From Gallionellaceae bacterium (GTDB taxonomy: Bacteria > Pseudomonadota > Gammaproteobacteria > Burkholderiales > Gallionellaceae), in assembly GCA_030834965.1 (NCBI GenBank), contig JAUQWW010000095.1, positions 1 to 63,635 on the forward strand: DNA of 63,635 nucleotides, given 5' to 3'. Each line of letters starts with the position of its first letter. The stretch's first letter is position 1. Below, in pieces: positions 1-8,746 of the stretch. The translations under genes were made by a program, and so were the position numbers. Under the pieces are notes generated by a model. The model was not told the DNA's origin, ran no database searches, and saw only the letters and a list, made by a program, of their open reading frames with translations.

Positions 1-354
1 GCGCTGGCCATTGCGGTGGGCGATGCGCTGCTGATGCTGCAGTACGCCACCTACTCGGTTATTTCGCCCGAAGGCTGCGCCTCCATCCTGTGGAAAAGCG
101 CGGACAAGGCACCGGACGCGGCAGAAACGCTGGGCATTACCGCCACTCGTCTGAAGACGCTGGGGCTGATCGACAAGATCGTCAACGAGCCGGTGGGCGG
201 CGCACACCGCGATTACCCGGCGATGATGCAGACCCTGAAAAAAACTTTGCAGGATACGCTCAAGCAGGTGCAATCCCAACCCATAGACGCGCTGTTGCAG
301 ACCCGTTTCAACCGCCTGATGGGCTATGGAAAATTCAAGGAAGTCGAACTCTAG
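1..354 (+). CDS. accA: Acetyl-CoA carboxylase carboxyltransferase subunit alpha, C-terminal part
   Basis: This is the 3' end of accA; the 5' part lies before the window. The visible 117 codons read in frame 1 from base 1 and end at TAG. The segment with [20 protein letters not shown] and then ILWK, followed by the helix with [18 protein letters not shown], is the typical C-terminal part of AccA, which binds carboxybiotin on BCCP and transfers the carboxyl group to acetyl-CoA in the cytoplasm as an A2D2 complex with AccD. tilS starts inside its last codons, so the two are probably co-transcribed, an order common in betaproteobacteria. Confidence 0.95.
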   Translation, partial: ALAIAVGDALLMLQYATYSVISPEGCASILWKSADKAPDAAETLGITATRLKTLGLIDKIVNEPVGGAHRDYPAMMQTLKKTLQDTLKQVQSQPIDALLQTRFNRLMGYGKFKEVEL

Positions 355-1777
355 GGTTTTGCTTGAGCACGTAGGCGCCGCGCTCCTTCCCGTGGTTCCT
401 GCGGGCAGTTCCATCCTGCTGGGTTTAAGCGGTGGTGTCGATTCTGTCGTGCTGCTGCACTTGTTGCAGCAGCTTTCACCGCGCCATTCCTGGCGCCTCA
501 GCGCCTTACATGTACATCACGGCATCAGCCCGCGCGCTGATGCCTGGGCGGCGTTCTGTGCAGACCTGTGCGCGCGCATAGGCGTTCCGCTGCACATTGA
601 GCATGTGGACATCACGCCGCTGCGCGATCTGGGCATCGAGGCGGCTGCGCGCAAGCTGCGCCATGCCGCGCTGGCCCGGCAGCAGGCGGATTTCGTTGCG
701 CTCGCGCATCACCAGGACGATCAGGTGGAAACCATGCTCCTGCAACTGCTGCGCGGCGCCGGTGTGCGCGGAGCGAGCGCGATGCCATTAGTTAAAAAAA
801 ACACTTCTCAATCGTCATTCCTGCGCAGACGGGAATCCAGTTTAATCAACCGGCTAGATTCCCGCCGGCGCGGGAATGACAACCTTGATTTTCCCGGGGA
901 TAAATCTCACCCCGCTATCTTGCTGCGCCCCCTGCTCGACACCCCCCGCTCTGTCTTGCTGGATTATGCGCAGCGGCATGCGCTGCAATGGGTGGAAGAC
1001 GAGAGCAACGCCGACGACGCCTATCCGCGAAATTTTTTGCGCCATCGCATCCTGCCGTTGCTTGAGCAGCGCTTTCCGGCCTACCGCGACACCTTGTCGC
1101 GCAGCGCACGCCATTTTGCCGAGGCGGCCACGCTGCTGGATGATCTGGCGGAACAGGATGCGGCTGTTGCTTTACAGGGCGAGAGCCTGGATGTCAGCCA
1201 GCTGCATACTTTGGACGCCGCACGCGGCAAAAATCTGTTGCGTTATTTTCTTGCGGCGCAGCGCGCACCCATTCCGGACAGCACGTGCCTGGAAGAAATG
1301 CTGCGCCAGCTGTGCTGCGCGCGCAACGATGCGGCAGTGAATCTCACCTTCGGCGGATGGCAGGTCAGACGCTATCAGGAAAGGGCTTACGCCTTCCCGG
1401 AATTGCCGGGCGACGACGCAGGATTTTGCGTGCAGTGGCGCGGCGAGGCCGTGCTGGAATTGCCCGAGCTGGGCGGTGTGCTGCATTTTGAGTCGTGTGT
1501 CGGGCAGGGCTTGAGCAGCGAGAAATTGCAACAGGCCACCGTCAGCGTGCGGCTGCGCCATGGCGCAGAACGCATCCGTCCGGACAACAAACGCCCAACG
1601 CGCACGCTGAAGAATCTGCTGCAAGAGCAGGGTATGCCGCCCTGGCAACGCGACTCCCTGCCACTGCTGTATTGCGGCGAGGAGCTGGTGTGTGCGCCGG
1701 GCGTGGCGACAGCGTCAGCCTGGCAGGCGCAAGCCGGTGAAGCGGGGCTGCTGGTCAGCTGGCACAGGAGAAAGTGA
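326..1777 (+). CDS. tilS: tRNA(Ile)-lysidine synthase with an in-frame repeat insertion
   Basis: TilS ligates lysine to C34 of the CAU anticodon of tRNA-Ile so that it reads AUA. The PP-loop SGGVDS is at residues 35-40, the conserved [12 protein letters not shown] helix follows near residue 240, and the TilS C-terminal domain fills the end. The start chosen is ATG 326, inside accA; TTG 359 is an alternative and no strong ribosome site decides it. Residues about 157-196, between SAMPLV and ILLRPLL, are not TilS-like: they are the translation of a palindromic repeat (bases 814-880) plus flanks. The frame stays open through it, so the gene may still work. The 3' end overlaps the convergent aldolase-like gene by 63 bases. 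Confidence 0.93.
   Translation: MENSRKSNSRVLLEHVGAALLPVVPAGSSILLGLSGGVDSVVLLHLLQQLSPRHSWRLSALHVHHGISPRADAWAAFCADLCARIGVPLHIEHVDITPLRDLGIEAAARKLRHAALARQQADFVALAHHQDDQVETMLLQLLRGAGVRGASAMPLVKKNTSQSSFLRRRESSLINRLDSRRRGNDNLDFPGDKSHPAILLRPLLDTPRSVLLDYAQRHALQWVEDESNADDAYPRNFLRHRILPLLEQRFPAYRDTLSRSARHFAEAATLLDDLAEQDAAVALQGESLDVSQLHTLDAARGKNLLRYFLAAQRAPIPDSTCLEEMLRQLCCARNDAAVNLTFGGWQVRRYQERAYAFPELPGDDAGFCVQWRGEAVLELPELGGVLHFESCVGQGLSSEKLQQATVSVRLRHGAERIRPDNKRPTRTLKNLLQEQGMPPWQRDSLPLLYCGEELVCAPGVATASAWQAQAGEAGLLVSWHRRK
814..880. repeat. Palindromic intergenic-type repeat inside tilS
   Basis: Left arm 814-836 and right arm 858-880 are inverted copies of the same 23 bases with three mismatches, with outer ends GTCATTCC and GGAATGAC and inner ends GGGAAT and ATTCCC. 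This is the familiar ATTCCC/GGGAAT style of short repeat that proteobacteria usually carry between genes. Here it lies inside an open reading frame and adds whole codons without a stop. Confidence 0.85.
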
Positions 1778-3007
1778 AGGGGCCGCGCTCGTAGCTCCGT
1801 CTGTCAGGGGGAGAGCTGCGGCGCCGGGTTTGACGCCAACCACGATATAGTCGGCAGTAAAGCGATCGGCGGCAGCCGGGCGGAACAGGCGGTCGGCAAA
1901 GGCGACGTGGGCGGGGTGGTGCTTGTAGTGCTCGATGACCGTGCTTGAAGCAAAGCGGATCAGCCAGCAATGGCGATAACGCGCGCTCTTGTCCGCGACG
2001 CTGCCGACCTCCACCTCGCGCACGCCGGGAATGGCTGCCAGCACACGCTGGCCTTCTGCCATGACGGCGCGCAGTTCGCCCTCCGCAAGATTGGGTGCGT
2101 TGTAAGCCACGACGTGTTCCACATTGAGCCATGGCCGGCAGCAGGCCAGCACTTCGGCGGCGCGGCCGGCAGCCCCCCACAGGCGCATGCAGCGCTCGAC
2201 TTCCCTACTCACCGCATCGCGCACGCCGGCCAGCAACGCGGTGTAGCTCTTGGCTCCAGACTTTGCCGCGGCGCGGATGCTGTTCGTGGCGAGGTCGGAC
2301 AGGGTGCAGCAGTAGTTGATCTTGGCCACGCCAAGCGTGATCAGTTTGCGATAGTGTTCGTCCGTCAGCCCCGTGCAACCGTGGATGACGAGGGGAATGC
2401 CCAGGGCGGCGTTGATTTCCTTGAGACGCCGCCAGTCGAGCTTAGGCTTGTCCTTCGCGCAGCCCGGCACGGTGCCGACGGAAACCGCGAGAAAATCCAC
2501 GCCGGTGCGCTCCACGAAACCCTTGGCTTCGGCCAGCGTGGTGTAGCCCGGCGCGCCGGGATGGCGTTCGGCATTTTCGCCTTCGTCGCCGGGTGTGTGG
2601 CCCAGCTTGCCTTCCACCGCCACCCCGCAGGCGTGGGCCAACTGAACAACGGCGCGGGTGGCATAGAGGTTGTCTCCGAACGGCAGATGCGAGCCATCCA
2701 CCATGACACTGTTGCAGCCGAGGCGGATGGCTTTTGTTGCCGCATCAGGACCGGCGCCGCGATCCAGATGGATGGCCACCGGCACGGTGGCGCGTTGCGC
2801 CGCCGCCTCTACCGCCGGCATTGCCAGATCAAAATTGAAACCGTTGGCATGTGATTCGGTCACGGACAGAATCACCGGTGCGCGCGCGGTCTCCGCTGCC
2901 GCCATGATGGCATCGAGGAAGTCCAGAGTCGCAAGCTCGAAGGCGCCGACCGCATAGCCGTTGCGATGCGCGTGATGCAGCATGTCGTTCATGTTTACAA
3001 GTGCCAT
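1715..3007 (-). CDS. Class II aldolase-like protein fused to a Dabb domain; zinc site altered
   Basis: The 430-residue product has a class II ketose-bisphosphate aldolase barrel (residues about 1-290) and a stress-response A/B barrel (Dabb) domain (about 297-391), then a Pro/Ala-rich tail. It is the last gene of the cbb operon, which suggests sugar-phosphate chemistry. However, the zinc ligand expected in HLDHG is Arg83 (HLDRG), and the expected GTAHG is GTVPG, so two of three zinc histidines are gone. The catalytic-type Asp82 and the third His (His209 in IHGCTG) remain. A normal zinc aldolase activity is therefore doubtful. The start ATG 3007 (MALVNMNDML) follows a GAGGAAC ribosome site; an upstream start at 3061 is possible but weaker. 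No gene symbol is given because cbbA would imply an unproven activity. Confidence 0.8.
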   Translation of the reverse strand: MALVNMNDMLHHAHRNGYAVGAFELATLDFLDAIMAAAETARAPVILSVTESHANGFNFDLAMPAVEAAAQRATVPVAIHLDRGAGPDAATKAIRLGCNSVMVDGSHLPFGDNLYATRAVVQLAHACGVAVEGKLGHTPGDEGENAERHPGAPGYTTLAEAKGFVERTGVDFLAVSVGTVPGCAKDKPKLDWRRLKEINAALGIPLVIHGCTGLTDEHYRKLITLGVAKINYCCTLSDLATNSIRAAAKSGAKSYTALLAGVRDAVSREVERCMRLWGAAGRAAEVLACCRPWLNVEHVVAYNAPNLAEGELRAVMAEGQRVLAAIPGVREVEVGSVADKSARYRHCWLIRFASSTVIEHYKHHPAHVAFADRLFRPAAADRFTADYIVVGVKPGAAALPLTDGATSAAPSLSPVPADQQPRFTGLRLPG

Positions 3008-3062
3008 GATTGTTCCTCGTGTCTCGTTTACCGTGCTTTCCTCGTAGTGAGCTGTCGTCATC

Positions 3063-3365
3063 TCATTCGTCCTCGCCCAGCTCCGCGTCCCATCCCTGGC
3101 TGCGGGCGCTGGTCATGGCTTCTCCATACAGCTTCGCGTGCCGCTCGCGCAAATCATCGGGGAGGCGGCTGGGGAGATGCGCATAGGGTTCCCAGGCGGC
3201 ATAAACCTTCTCGTAGAGGTTCTGCATGCGTGCAGAATCCCAGCCTGCGCAGGTTTCCGTCTCGGGCAGAATGCCGAACACCCAGGCATCGCGCACTATG
3301 CGCCCCAGATGCGTCAGGCCGCCGTTGTGGTCCTTGTCGATTCCGACATAGAGTTGTTGAGTCAT
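3063..3365 (-). CDS. Conserved small protein of unknown function in the cbb operon
   Basis: I do not recognise a named domain in this 100-residue acidic protein. It begins MTQQLYVGIDKDHNGGLTHL and is rich in Trp and aromatic residues (DAWVFG, AGWD, AAWEPYAHLP), which suggests a compact fold. It has no signal peptide or membrane segment. It lies between cbbO and the aldolase-like gene on the same strand, 2 bases from an in-frame upstream extension of the latter, so the three are probably co-transcribed. Its ATG lies inside a copy of the cbbO 3' end (ATGA), which suggests that it once overlapped the cbbO stop codon. Confidence 0.75.
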   Translation of the reverse strand: MTQQLYVGIDKDHNGGLTHLGRIVRDAWVFGILPETETCAGWDSARMQNLYEKVYAAWEPYAHLPSRLPDDLRERHAKLYGEAMTSARSQGWDAELGEDE

Positions 3366-3533
3366 CGTGTCAATCCTGCGTAAAGTAAGGGAAGCTTTTG
3401 CCTCCGGCCGCTACGCTTAACTTCGCTGTGCGAAGTTAGCCTGCGCCGAAAGCTCCGGTTCCCGAAATCAAGCACCTGTATGTCGCGTGCGTTAGTCATC
3501 GCGTCAATCCGGCGTAAAGTAAGGGAAGCTTTT
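3360..3533. repeat. 40-base direct repeat flanking a hairpin: duplicated cbbO 3' end
   Basis: Bases 3360-3399 and 3494-3533 are the same 40 bases with two mismatches, 134 bases apart. On the minus strand both copies encode the last CbbO residues LPLLYAGLTR followed by TGA. One copy is the real end of cbbO; the other overlaps the start of the next gene. The segment between carries an inverted repeat AACTTCGC/GCGAAGTT around 3419-3437. Confidence 0.85.
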
Positions 3534-5904
3534 CCGGCAATCGTTCCACATGATCCACCACCATGTAGTTCTTGGCCCCGAAGATGCGCGAAACATACTG
3601 ATCCGCTCGCGGATCAAGCGACATGCAGAACGTGGTCACGCCGGAGCGCGCGATTTCCTCCACCGCCTTCTTCGTGTCGAAGCGCAAATACTGCGGGTCG
3701 CGCACGTCCACGTCGGCGGGTTCGCCATCGGTGATCACCAGCAGCAGCTTCTTGGACGACTTCTGCTGTTTCAGGTAATGCCCGGCGTGGCGGATGGCCG
3801 CACCCATGCGCGTGGAAAGCTGGCCGCTCATGCCTGCGAGGCGCGACTTCGGTACATCATTGTAGGGCTGATCGAAGTCCTTGAAGCGGAAATATTCGAC
3901 ATTGTGCCGGCCATCCGATGCAAAGCCGTGGATCGCAAACGGATCGCCGATCTTGTGGATGGCATCCGCCAGCAGCACCGTGGCCTGGCGCGTCAAGTCG
4001 AGCACGCTGTAGTCCTGCCCGCTGACTTTTTCGTTGGTGGATTCCGACAAGTCCAGCAGCACCATGACCGAGATGTCGCGCACCTTGCGCACTGAGCGCA
4101 TCATGATGCGCGGGTCGGGCTGTTGCGCCATGCGCATGTCGACCATCGCGCGGATGGCGGCGTTGACGTCCACTTCGTCGCCGTCTTCCAGCTTGCGGAT
4201 GCGCGTCACGCCCTGCGGTTGCAGCGCGTCCAGCAGAAACTTCAGGCGGCCGATGGTGCGCTTGTGCTGCGCGACAATGTCGTCGATGAGCTGCAGGTCC
4301 CCTGCCTTCGCGCGCTTTTCCAGCACGGTGGCCCAGGCCGGACGCTCAAGCTGAATCTGGTAGTCCCATTCGGCATAGTGGTAGGGCTCGGATACCGGCT
4401 CTTTTCCTTCCGTCTCGTTGTAGGATTTTCCGGTGTCCTCATACGGGAACAGTTCCGTTCCAAGCACCCAGATTTCTTCCGCATCGTCGCCCGCGGTCTC
4501 GACGTCGATTTCGTTGATGAACTCCATCAGGTTGACGTACTTGCGCACTTGCCTGGGCGTTTCATACCCGGCCGCCACGGCCTTGTCGAAATCGAATTCC
4601 TCGAATTCCCAGAAGTAGCGGTTGTCGTCGCGGTACGGCGCGGTGAGTATATCGGTGCGCGGATTGAAGGGAATGCGCTTGCTGATGAATTCGTGCGCGA
4701 GTTGCACGCCTATGTCCCATGAAACCTGATTCGTATCCAGCCTGTCAGCCGACTGCTTGAACAACACGCGCCCCTGGGCGATCCACGGATCGTGGTCCTG
4801 GTAGCCGTCATCCAGCAGGGCCCGCGCCAGGCGGTTGAGATAGTCGCCTGCGGAGTTGCCCTGACCGGCGTCAATGGTATGCAGTTGCGCCCACAGGTGC
4901 TTGAGGCCGGGGAACTTGCGCACTGCCAGTGTTTCCACACGCGCGTCCTCGATCACGCTGATGACGGCCATCTGGAACGGATTGAGCGCTTCGGCCGAGA
5001 TCGGGTCGCGGGTGTACACGATGTGTGCGGCGCAGTGTGCAGCGGCGGCGCGGTACATCTCCAGGCCGGGCACGCGAATTTCGTTTTGCGGCGATCTGGA
5101 AGTCGCTCCCTCTCCCGGGGGGAGAGGGGCCGAACGTTGCCCGCTTGCCGCGGGCAGGATGAAATCATCAAACGCATCGGGCAGATGGATGAAATATCCT
5201 TCCACGAACGGCCGGTAGCCCTCGCGCGTCTCAAAGTCCCCAGACGTCGGCTTCATGAAAAAATCCCGCGCCCACAAGGCGCGCAGGTACATATTGATGC
5301 GGCGCTGCACGTCGATGAACAGCGTGCCCTTGCGTTCCTTCTGCAGCATGGCCAGCGATTCTTTGGACTGCAGGCTGAAGTAGCTGGCCTGCTCGGGATA
5401 ATTGGTGCGGTGTGCGTGGGCGCCCCACAACGCCCAGCGGCGCAAGCCGCCCAGGGTAAGCTGGCTGAAAAGCTTTTCCAGATTTTCCAGCATCGGGCGC
5501 ACGCCGCGCGGCGCCTGGGATATCAGGGTGTTCAGGAATTGCAGGTAGGCGCGAAACAGCGCTTCGTCGCCCAGGCGATTGGCCGCTGTGGGCGCGGTGG
5601 CGAGCACCAGTTCGATCACGCCGCCCGAGGTTTTCGAGGCCAGCGACAGCGCGGTGTGCACCAAGTCCGTCACAATATCTTCGCCGATTTCCTTGGCCAC
5701 CTGAGGTGCGTGATCGATCCAGGTTGCGACCAGGCTGTCTCCCTTGCCCAGGCTCTTCAGCGCGGCGATGCCCTTGAGATAGTTGTCCAGACCGCGCGCA
5801 CTGAAGACACGGGGCGCCTCGACCCATGCAGCGCGCAAGCTTTCATCCAGTTCCGGAGAAAGCGAGGCGAGCAGTTCCTGATAGTCTTCAAGATTGATTG
5901 ACAT
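3496..5904 (-). CDS. cbbO: CbbO, RuBisCO activase adaptor with von Willebrand A domain
   Basis: CbbO works with the AAA+ protein CbbQ to remove inhibitory sugar phosphates from RuBisCO; the VWA domain docks on the large subunit. The 802-residue product has a long helical N-terminal part and a C-terminal VWA domain with a MIDAS signature: DLSES near residue 615, a TRMG threonine loop, and TDGEPAD near 725. ATG 5904 is preferred over GTG 5910 because GGAG lies five bases before it. Residues about 250-272 (including APLPPGEGATSRSP) are the translation of a GC-rich palindromic repeat and look inserted, just before the normal GLEMYRAAAAH segment. The gene lies between cbbQ and the small cbb protein. 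Confidence 0.93.
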   Translation of the reverse strand: MSINLEDYQELLASLSPELDESLRAAWVEAPRVFSARGLDNYLKGIAALKSLGKGDSLVATWIDHAPQVAKEIGEDIVTDLVHTALSLASKTSGGVIELVLATAPTAANRLGDEALFRAYLQFLNTLISQAPRGVRPMLENLEKLFSQLTLGGLRRWALWGAHAHRTNYPEQASYFSLQSKESLAMLQKERKGTLFIDVQRRINMYLRALWARDFFMKPTSGDFETREGYRPFVEGYFIHLPDAFDDFILPAASGQRSAPLPPGEGATSRSPQNEIRVPGLEMYRAAAAHCAAHIVYTRDPISAEALNPFQMAVISVIEDARVETLAVRKFPGLKHLWAQLHTIDAGQGNSAGDYLNRLARALLDDGYQDHDPWIAQGRVLFKQSADRLDTNQVSWDIGVQLAHEFISKRIPFNPRTDILTAPYRDDNRYFWEFEEFDFDKAVAAGYETPRQVRKYVNLMEFINEIDVETAGDDAEEIWVLGTELFPYEDTGKSYNETEGKEPVSEPYHYAEWDYQIQLERPAWATVLEKRAKAGDLQLIDDIVAQHKRTIGRLKFLLDALQPQGVTRIRKLEDGDEVDVNAAIRAMVDMRMAQQPDPRIMMRSVRKVRDISVMVLLDLSESTNEKVSGQDYSVLDLTRQATVLLADAIHKIGDPFAIHGFASDGRHNVEYFRFKDFDQPYNDVPKSRLAGMSGQLSTRMGAAIRHAGHYLKQQKSSKKLLLVITDGEPADVDVRDPQYLRFDTKKAVEEIARSGVTTFCMSLDPRADQYVSRIFGAKNYMVVDHVERLPEKLPLLYAGLTR
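5108..5155. repeat. GC-rich palindromic repeat inside cbbO
   Basis: CCCTCTCCC (5108-5116) and GGGAGAGGG (5120-5128) form a perfect palindrome with three bases between. A second hairpin, GCCCGC/GCGGGC (5139-5144 and 5150-5155), follows. This is the CTCTCCC...GGGAGAG class of intergenic repeat, and a degenerate relative lies at 17682-17710 before der. Here it is translated in frame as part of cbbO. Confidence 0.75.
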
Positions 5905-5955
5905 GGTCACTCCACCAGCAAAGCCACAGCAGGGCGCATCGGCCGTCCTGCTGAA

Positions 5956-6759
5956 TCAGAAATACGTGGTTACTGCCGCGTCCAGCGCATCGCGCATGTC
6001 GGGGTCGTCGGTGATCGGGCGCACCAGCGCCACGCGACAGGCCTTGGCCGGATCGATGCCGGTGGCGATGAGGCTGCCGGCATGAATCAGCATGCGCGTC
6101 GAAATGCCTTCGTCCAGCCCGTGCCCCTTCAGGTTGCGCGCGCGCTCCGCGATGGAAACCAGCTTGTCGGCCACTTCGGCGCTGACGCCGGTTTCGTGCG
6201 TGACGATCTCGGCTTCGATGGCATGTTCGGGATAGTTGAAATCGAGGCAGCCGAAGCGTTGCTTGGTCGACTGCTTCAGGTCCTTCATCAGGCTCTGGTA
6301 GCCGGGGTTGTAGGAGATCACCAGCTGGAAGTCGGGGTGGGCGTGCACCAGTTCTCCCTTCTTTTCCAGCGGCAATGCGCGACGGGTATCGGTCAGCGGG
6401 TGGATCACCACGGTGGTGTCCTGGCGTGCTTCCACCACTTCATCGAGGTAGCAGATCGCGCCGTAGCGGGCCGCCAGCGCAAGCGGGCCATCCTGCCAGC
6501 GCGTGCCGTTGGCGTCGAGCAGGAAGCGCCCGACCAGATCGGAGGCGGTCATGTCCTCGTTGCAGGCCACGGTGATCAGCGGCTTGCCCAGCTTCCACGC
6601 CATGTGCTCGACGAAGCGTGTCTTGCCGCAGCCGGTCGGTCCCTTGAGCATCATGGGCATGCGTACCGCGTAGGTGGCCTCGTAGACTTCCACCTCGTCG
6701 GCGACGGGGCGATAGTAGGGTTCTTGTTCGATCAGATATTGCTTGACGATGTCGCTCAT
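5956..6759 (-). CDS. cbbQ: CbbQ, MoxR-type AAA+ RuBisCO activase
   Basis: CbbQ is the hexameric ATPase motor of the CbbQO activase. The 267-residue product has Walker A GPTGCGKT (residues 40-47), Walker B ICYLDE (about 102-107) and the MoxR-family sensor region after it. The start ATG 6759 (MSDIVKQYLIEQ) is chosen because GGAGAAC lies just before it; the ORF could extend four codons to 6771. It is followed by cbbO after about 50 bases and preceded by cbbS after a 143-base gap that holds a strong hairpin. Confidence 0.95.
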   Translation of the reverse strand: MSDIVKQYLIEQEPYYRPVADEVEVYEATYAVRMPMMLKGPTGCGKTRFVEHMAWKLGKPLITVACNEDMTASDLVGRFLLDANGTRWQDGPLALAARYGAICYLDEVVEARQDTTVVIHPLTDTRRALPLEKKGELVHAHPDFQLVISYNPGYQSLMKDLKQSTKQRFGCLDFNYPEHAIEAEIVTHETGVSAEVADKLVSIAERARNLKGHGLDEGISTRMLIHAGSLIATGIDPAKACRVALVRPITDDPDMRDALDAAVTTYF

Positions 6760-6861
6760 GATGTTCTCCATCTACGTGCTCAACACAGGGGCGCAAGTGC
6801 CCGGGCTAGGCAGGCGCTTGTGTCCATGTGCGGAACTCTCATTCCAGCACAGCCGGAAACT

Positions 6862-6890
6862 CCCGCCGCCACGGAAAGTTGGGCGGCGGG
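6862..6890 (-). promoter_or_regulatory. Strong hairpin between cbbS and cbbQ
   Basis: CCCGCCGCC (6862-6870) pairs perfectly with GGCGGCGGG (6882-6890) across an 11-base loop, starting 12 bases after the cbbS stop. No run of U follows in the direction of transcription. It may act as a leaky terminator or mRNA 3'-end stabiliser so that cbbLS message exceeds cbbQO message; this role is inferred. Confidence 0.6.
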
Positions 6891-6902
6891 AAAGAGGCTG
6901 CG

Positions 6903-7259
6903 TCAGACGGTCTTGCCGCGGAAAATCACCATCGATGCGCCCTGCGATTGCTTGAAGTTGTCGTAACCGATCAAGCGCACGTGGTTGTTGGGGTTGGCCT
7001 TGTGACAGGCTTCTGCTTCAGCCAGGATGCGGTCCACGTCGGTTTCGCCGAACATCGGTAGCTTCCACATATACCAGTACGAGTCCATCAGATGCTCGGG
7101 CTCGGTATGCTCGATGGCCGGGTTCCAGCCATTGCTCACCAGGTATACCACCTGCTTGCGGATACTGGCCGCATCCATCGCGGGCAGGTATGAGAAGGTT
7201 TCGAATTTGCGGCTGGCCGGGTCGGACAGGCGCGATTTGTAGTCCATTACTTCACTCAT
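6903..7259 (-). CDS. cbbS: RuBisCO small subunit, form I
   Basis: The 118-residue product has the form I small-subunit pattern ([30 protein letters not shown]; the C-terminal [14 protein letters not shown]). Eight copies cap the L8S8 enzyme and are needed for full activity. Two tandem ATG codons occur at 7262 and 7259; the second is preferred because of its spacing to the AGGAG site. It follows cbbL by 68 bases on the same strand. Confidence 0.97.
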   Translation of the reverse strand: MSEVMDYKSRLSDPASRKFETFSYLPAMDAASIRKQVVYLVSNGWNPAIEHTEPEHLMDSYWYMWKLPMFGETDVDRILAEAEACHKANPNNHVRLIGYDNFKQSQGASMVIFRGKTV

Positions 7260-7327
7260 CATTTTCTCCTTAAATGTGTTGGTTAACCGCAGGGGAAAGC
7301 GCTATGCCTCCCCCATTGCCGGCATCG

Positions 7328-8746
7328 TTACTTGTGCGCCACGTCCAGCTTGTCCACGGTGTCGAACTCGAATTTGATCTCTTTCCAGGTTTCGAGAGCG
7401 ATCTTCAGTTCGGGGCTGGATTCGGCGGCCTTCTGCAGCACGGCCTTGCCGTCCTTCTCCACGGCGATGCCCTTGTTGCGCGCTTCCACGCAGGCTTCCA
7501 GCGCGACGCGGTTGGCCGCTGCACCAGCGGCATTGCCCCAGGGGTGGCCCAGCGTGCCCCCGCCGAATTGCAGCACCGAGTCATCGCCGAAGATGTTGAC
7601 CAGCGCGGGCATGTGCCATACGTGAATGCCGCCGGATGCCACCGGCATCACGCCCGGCATGGAGCCGAAATCCTGATCGAAGAAGATGCCGCGCGCACGG
7701 TCTTCCTTGATGAACTCGTCACGCATGATGTCGATCCAGCCCAGGGTCGCCTCACGGTCGCCTTCGAGCTTGCCCACGACGGTGCCGGAGTGCAGGTGGT
7801 CACCACCTGACAGACGCAGCACTTTGGTCAGCACGCGGAAGTGGATGCCGTGGTGCGGGTTGCGGTCGAGCACGGCGTGCATGGCGCGGTGAATGTGCAG
7901 CAGCATGCCGTTGTTGCGGCACCAGTTGGCCAGACCCGTGTTGGCGGTCAGGCCGCCGGTCAGGTAGTCATGCATAATGATCGGTGCGCCGATTTCCTTG
8001 GCGTACTCGGCGCGCTTGTACATCTCTTCCGGAGTCGGGGCGGTCACGTTCAGGTAGTGGCCCTTGCGCTCGCCGGTCTCGCGCTGTGCCTTTTCAGTGG
8101 CTTCGTGCACGAAGGTGAAACGATCGCGCCAACGCATGAAAGGCTGGCTGTTGACGTTCTCGTCGTCCTTGGTGAAGTCCAGACCGCCGCGCAGGCATTC
8201 GTACACGGCGCGACCGTAGTTTTTGGCGGACAGACCCAATTTAGGCTTAATCGTGCAGCCCAGCAATGGACGGCCATACTTGTTCATGATGTCGCGCTCG
8301 ACCTGAATACCTTGAGGCGGGCCGCCGCAGGTCTTCACGTAGGCGATGGGGAAGCGCACGTCTTCCAGGCGCAGGGCACGCAGGGCCTTGAAGCCAAACA
8401 CGTTGCCGACCAGCGAGGTCAGTACGTTGACCATCGAGCCTTCTTCAAACAGGTCGATGGGGTAAGCCACGAAAGCGTAGAAGCAGGTGTCGTCGCCGGG
8501 TACATCTTCGATGCGGTAGGCGCGACCCTTGTAGTAATCCAGGTCGGTCAGCAGATCGGTCCAGACCGTGGTCCAGGTGCCGGTGGACGACTCGGCCGCC
8601 ACGGCGGCGGCGACTTCCTCGCGCGGCACGCCCGGCTGCGGTGTGATCTTGAAGCAGGCGAGGATGTCGGTATCCAGTGGTGTATATTCCGGCATCCAGT
8701 AGGTTTCGCGGTATTCCTTTACACCCGCGTTGTATATTTTGGCCAT
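7328..8746 (-). CDS. cbbL: RuBisCO large subunit, form IA
   Basis: This enzyme carboxylates ribulose-1,5-bisphosphate in the Calvin cycle. The 472-residue product carries the catalytic TIKPKLGLS segment (residues 165-173), the carbamylated-lysine site FTKDDEN (Lys193, Asp195, Glu196, matching K201/D203/E204 of spinach) and loop 6 [11 protein letters not shown] near 326. The N-terminus [20 protein letters not shown] and the partner genes cbbQO indicate the form IAq, non-carboxysomal type; no carboxysome genes are seen. The start at 8746 follows TGAGGAGTCGACAA. An upstream ATG at 8812 is rejected because it lies in the leader. Divergent cbbR probably controls it. Confidence 0.98.
   Translation of the reverse strand: MAKIYNAGVKEYRETYWMPEYTPLDTDILACFKITPQPGVPREEVAAAVAAESSTGTWTTVWTDLLTDLDYYKGRAYRIEDVPGDDTCFYAFVAYPIDLFEEGSMVNVLTSLVGNVFGFKALRALRLEDVRFPIAYVKTCGGPPQGIQVERDIMNKYGRPLLGCTIKPKLGLSAKNYGRAVYECLRGGLDFTKDDENVNSQPFMRWRDRFTFVHEATEKAQRETGERKGHYLNVTAPTPEEMYKRAEYAKEIGAPIIMHDYLTGGLTANTGLANWCRNNGMLLHIHRAMHAVLDRNPHHGIHFRVLTKVLRLSGGDHLHSGTVVGKLEGDREATLGWIDIMRDEFIKEDRARGIFFDQDFGSMPGVMPVASGGIHVWHMPALVNIFGDDSVLQFGGGTLGHPWGNAAGAAANRVALEACVEARNKGIAVEKDGKAVLQKAAESSPELKIALETWKEIKFEFDTVDKLDVAHK

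Noticed and set aside
1715-3007. Calling the aldolase-like gene cbbA
   Set aside because: Two of three zinc ligands are replaced, so the name would claim an activity the sequence does not support.
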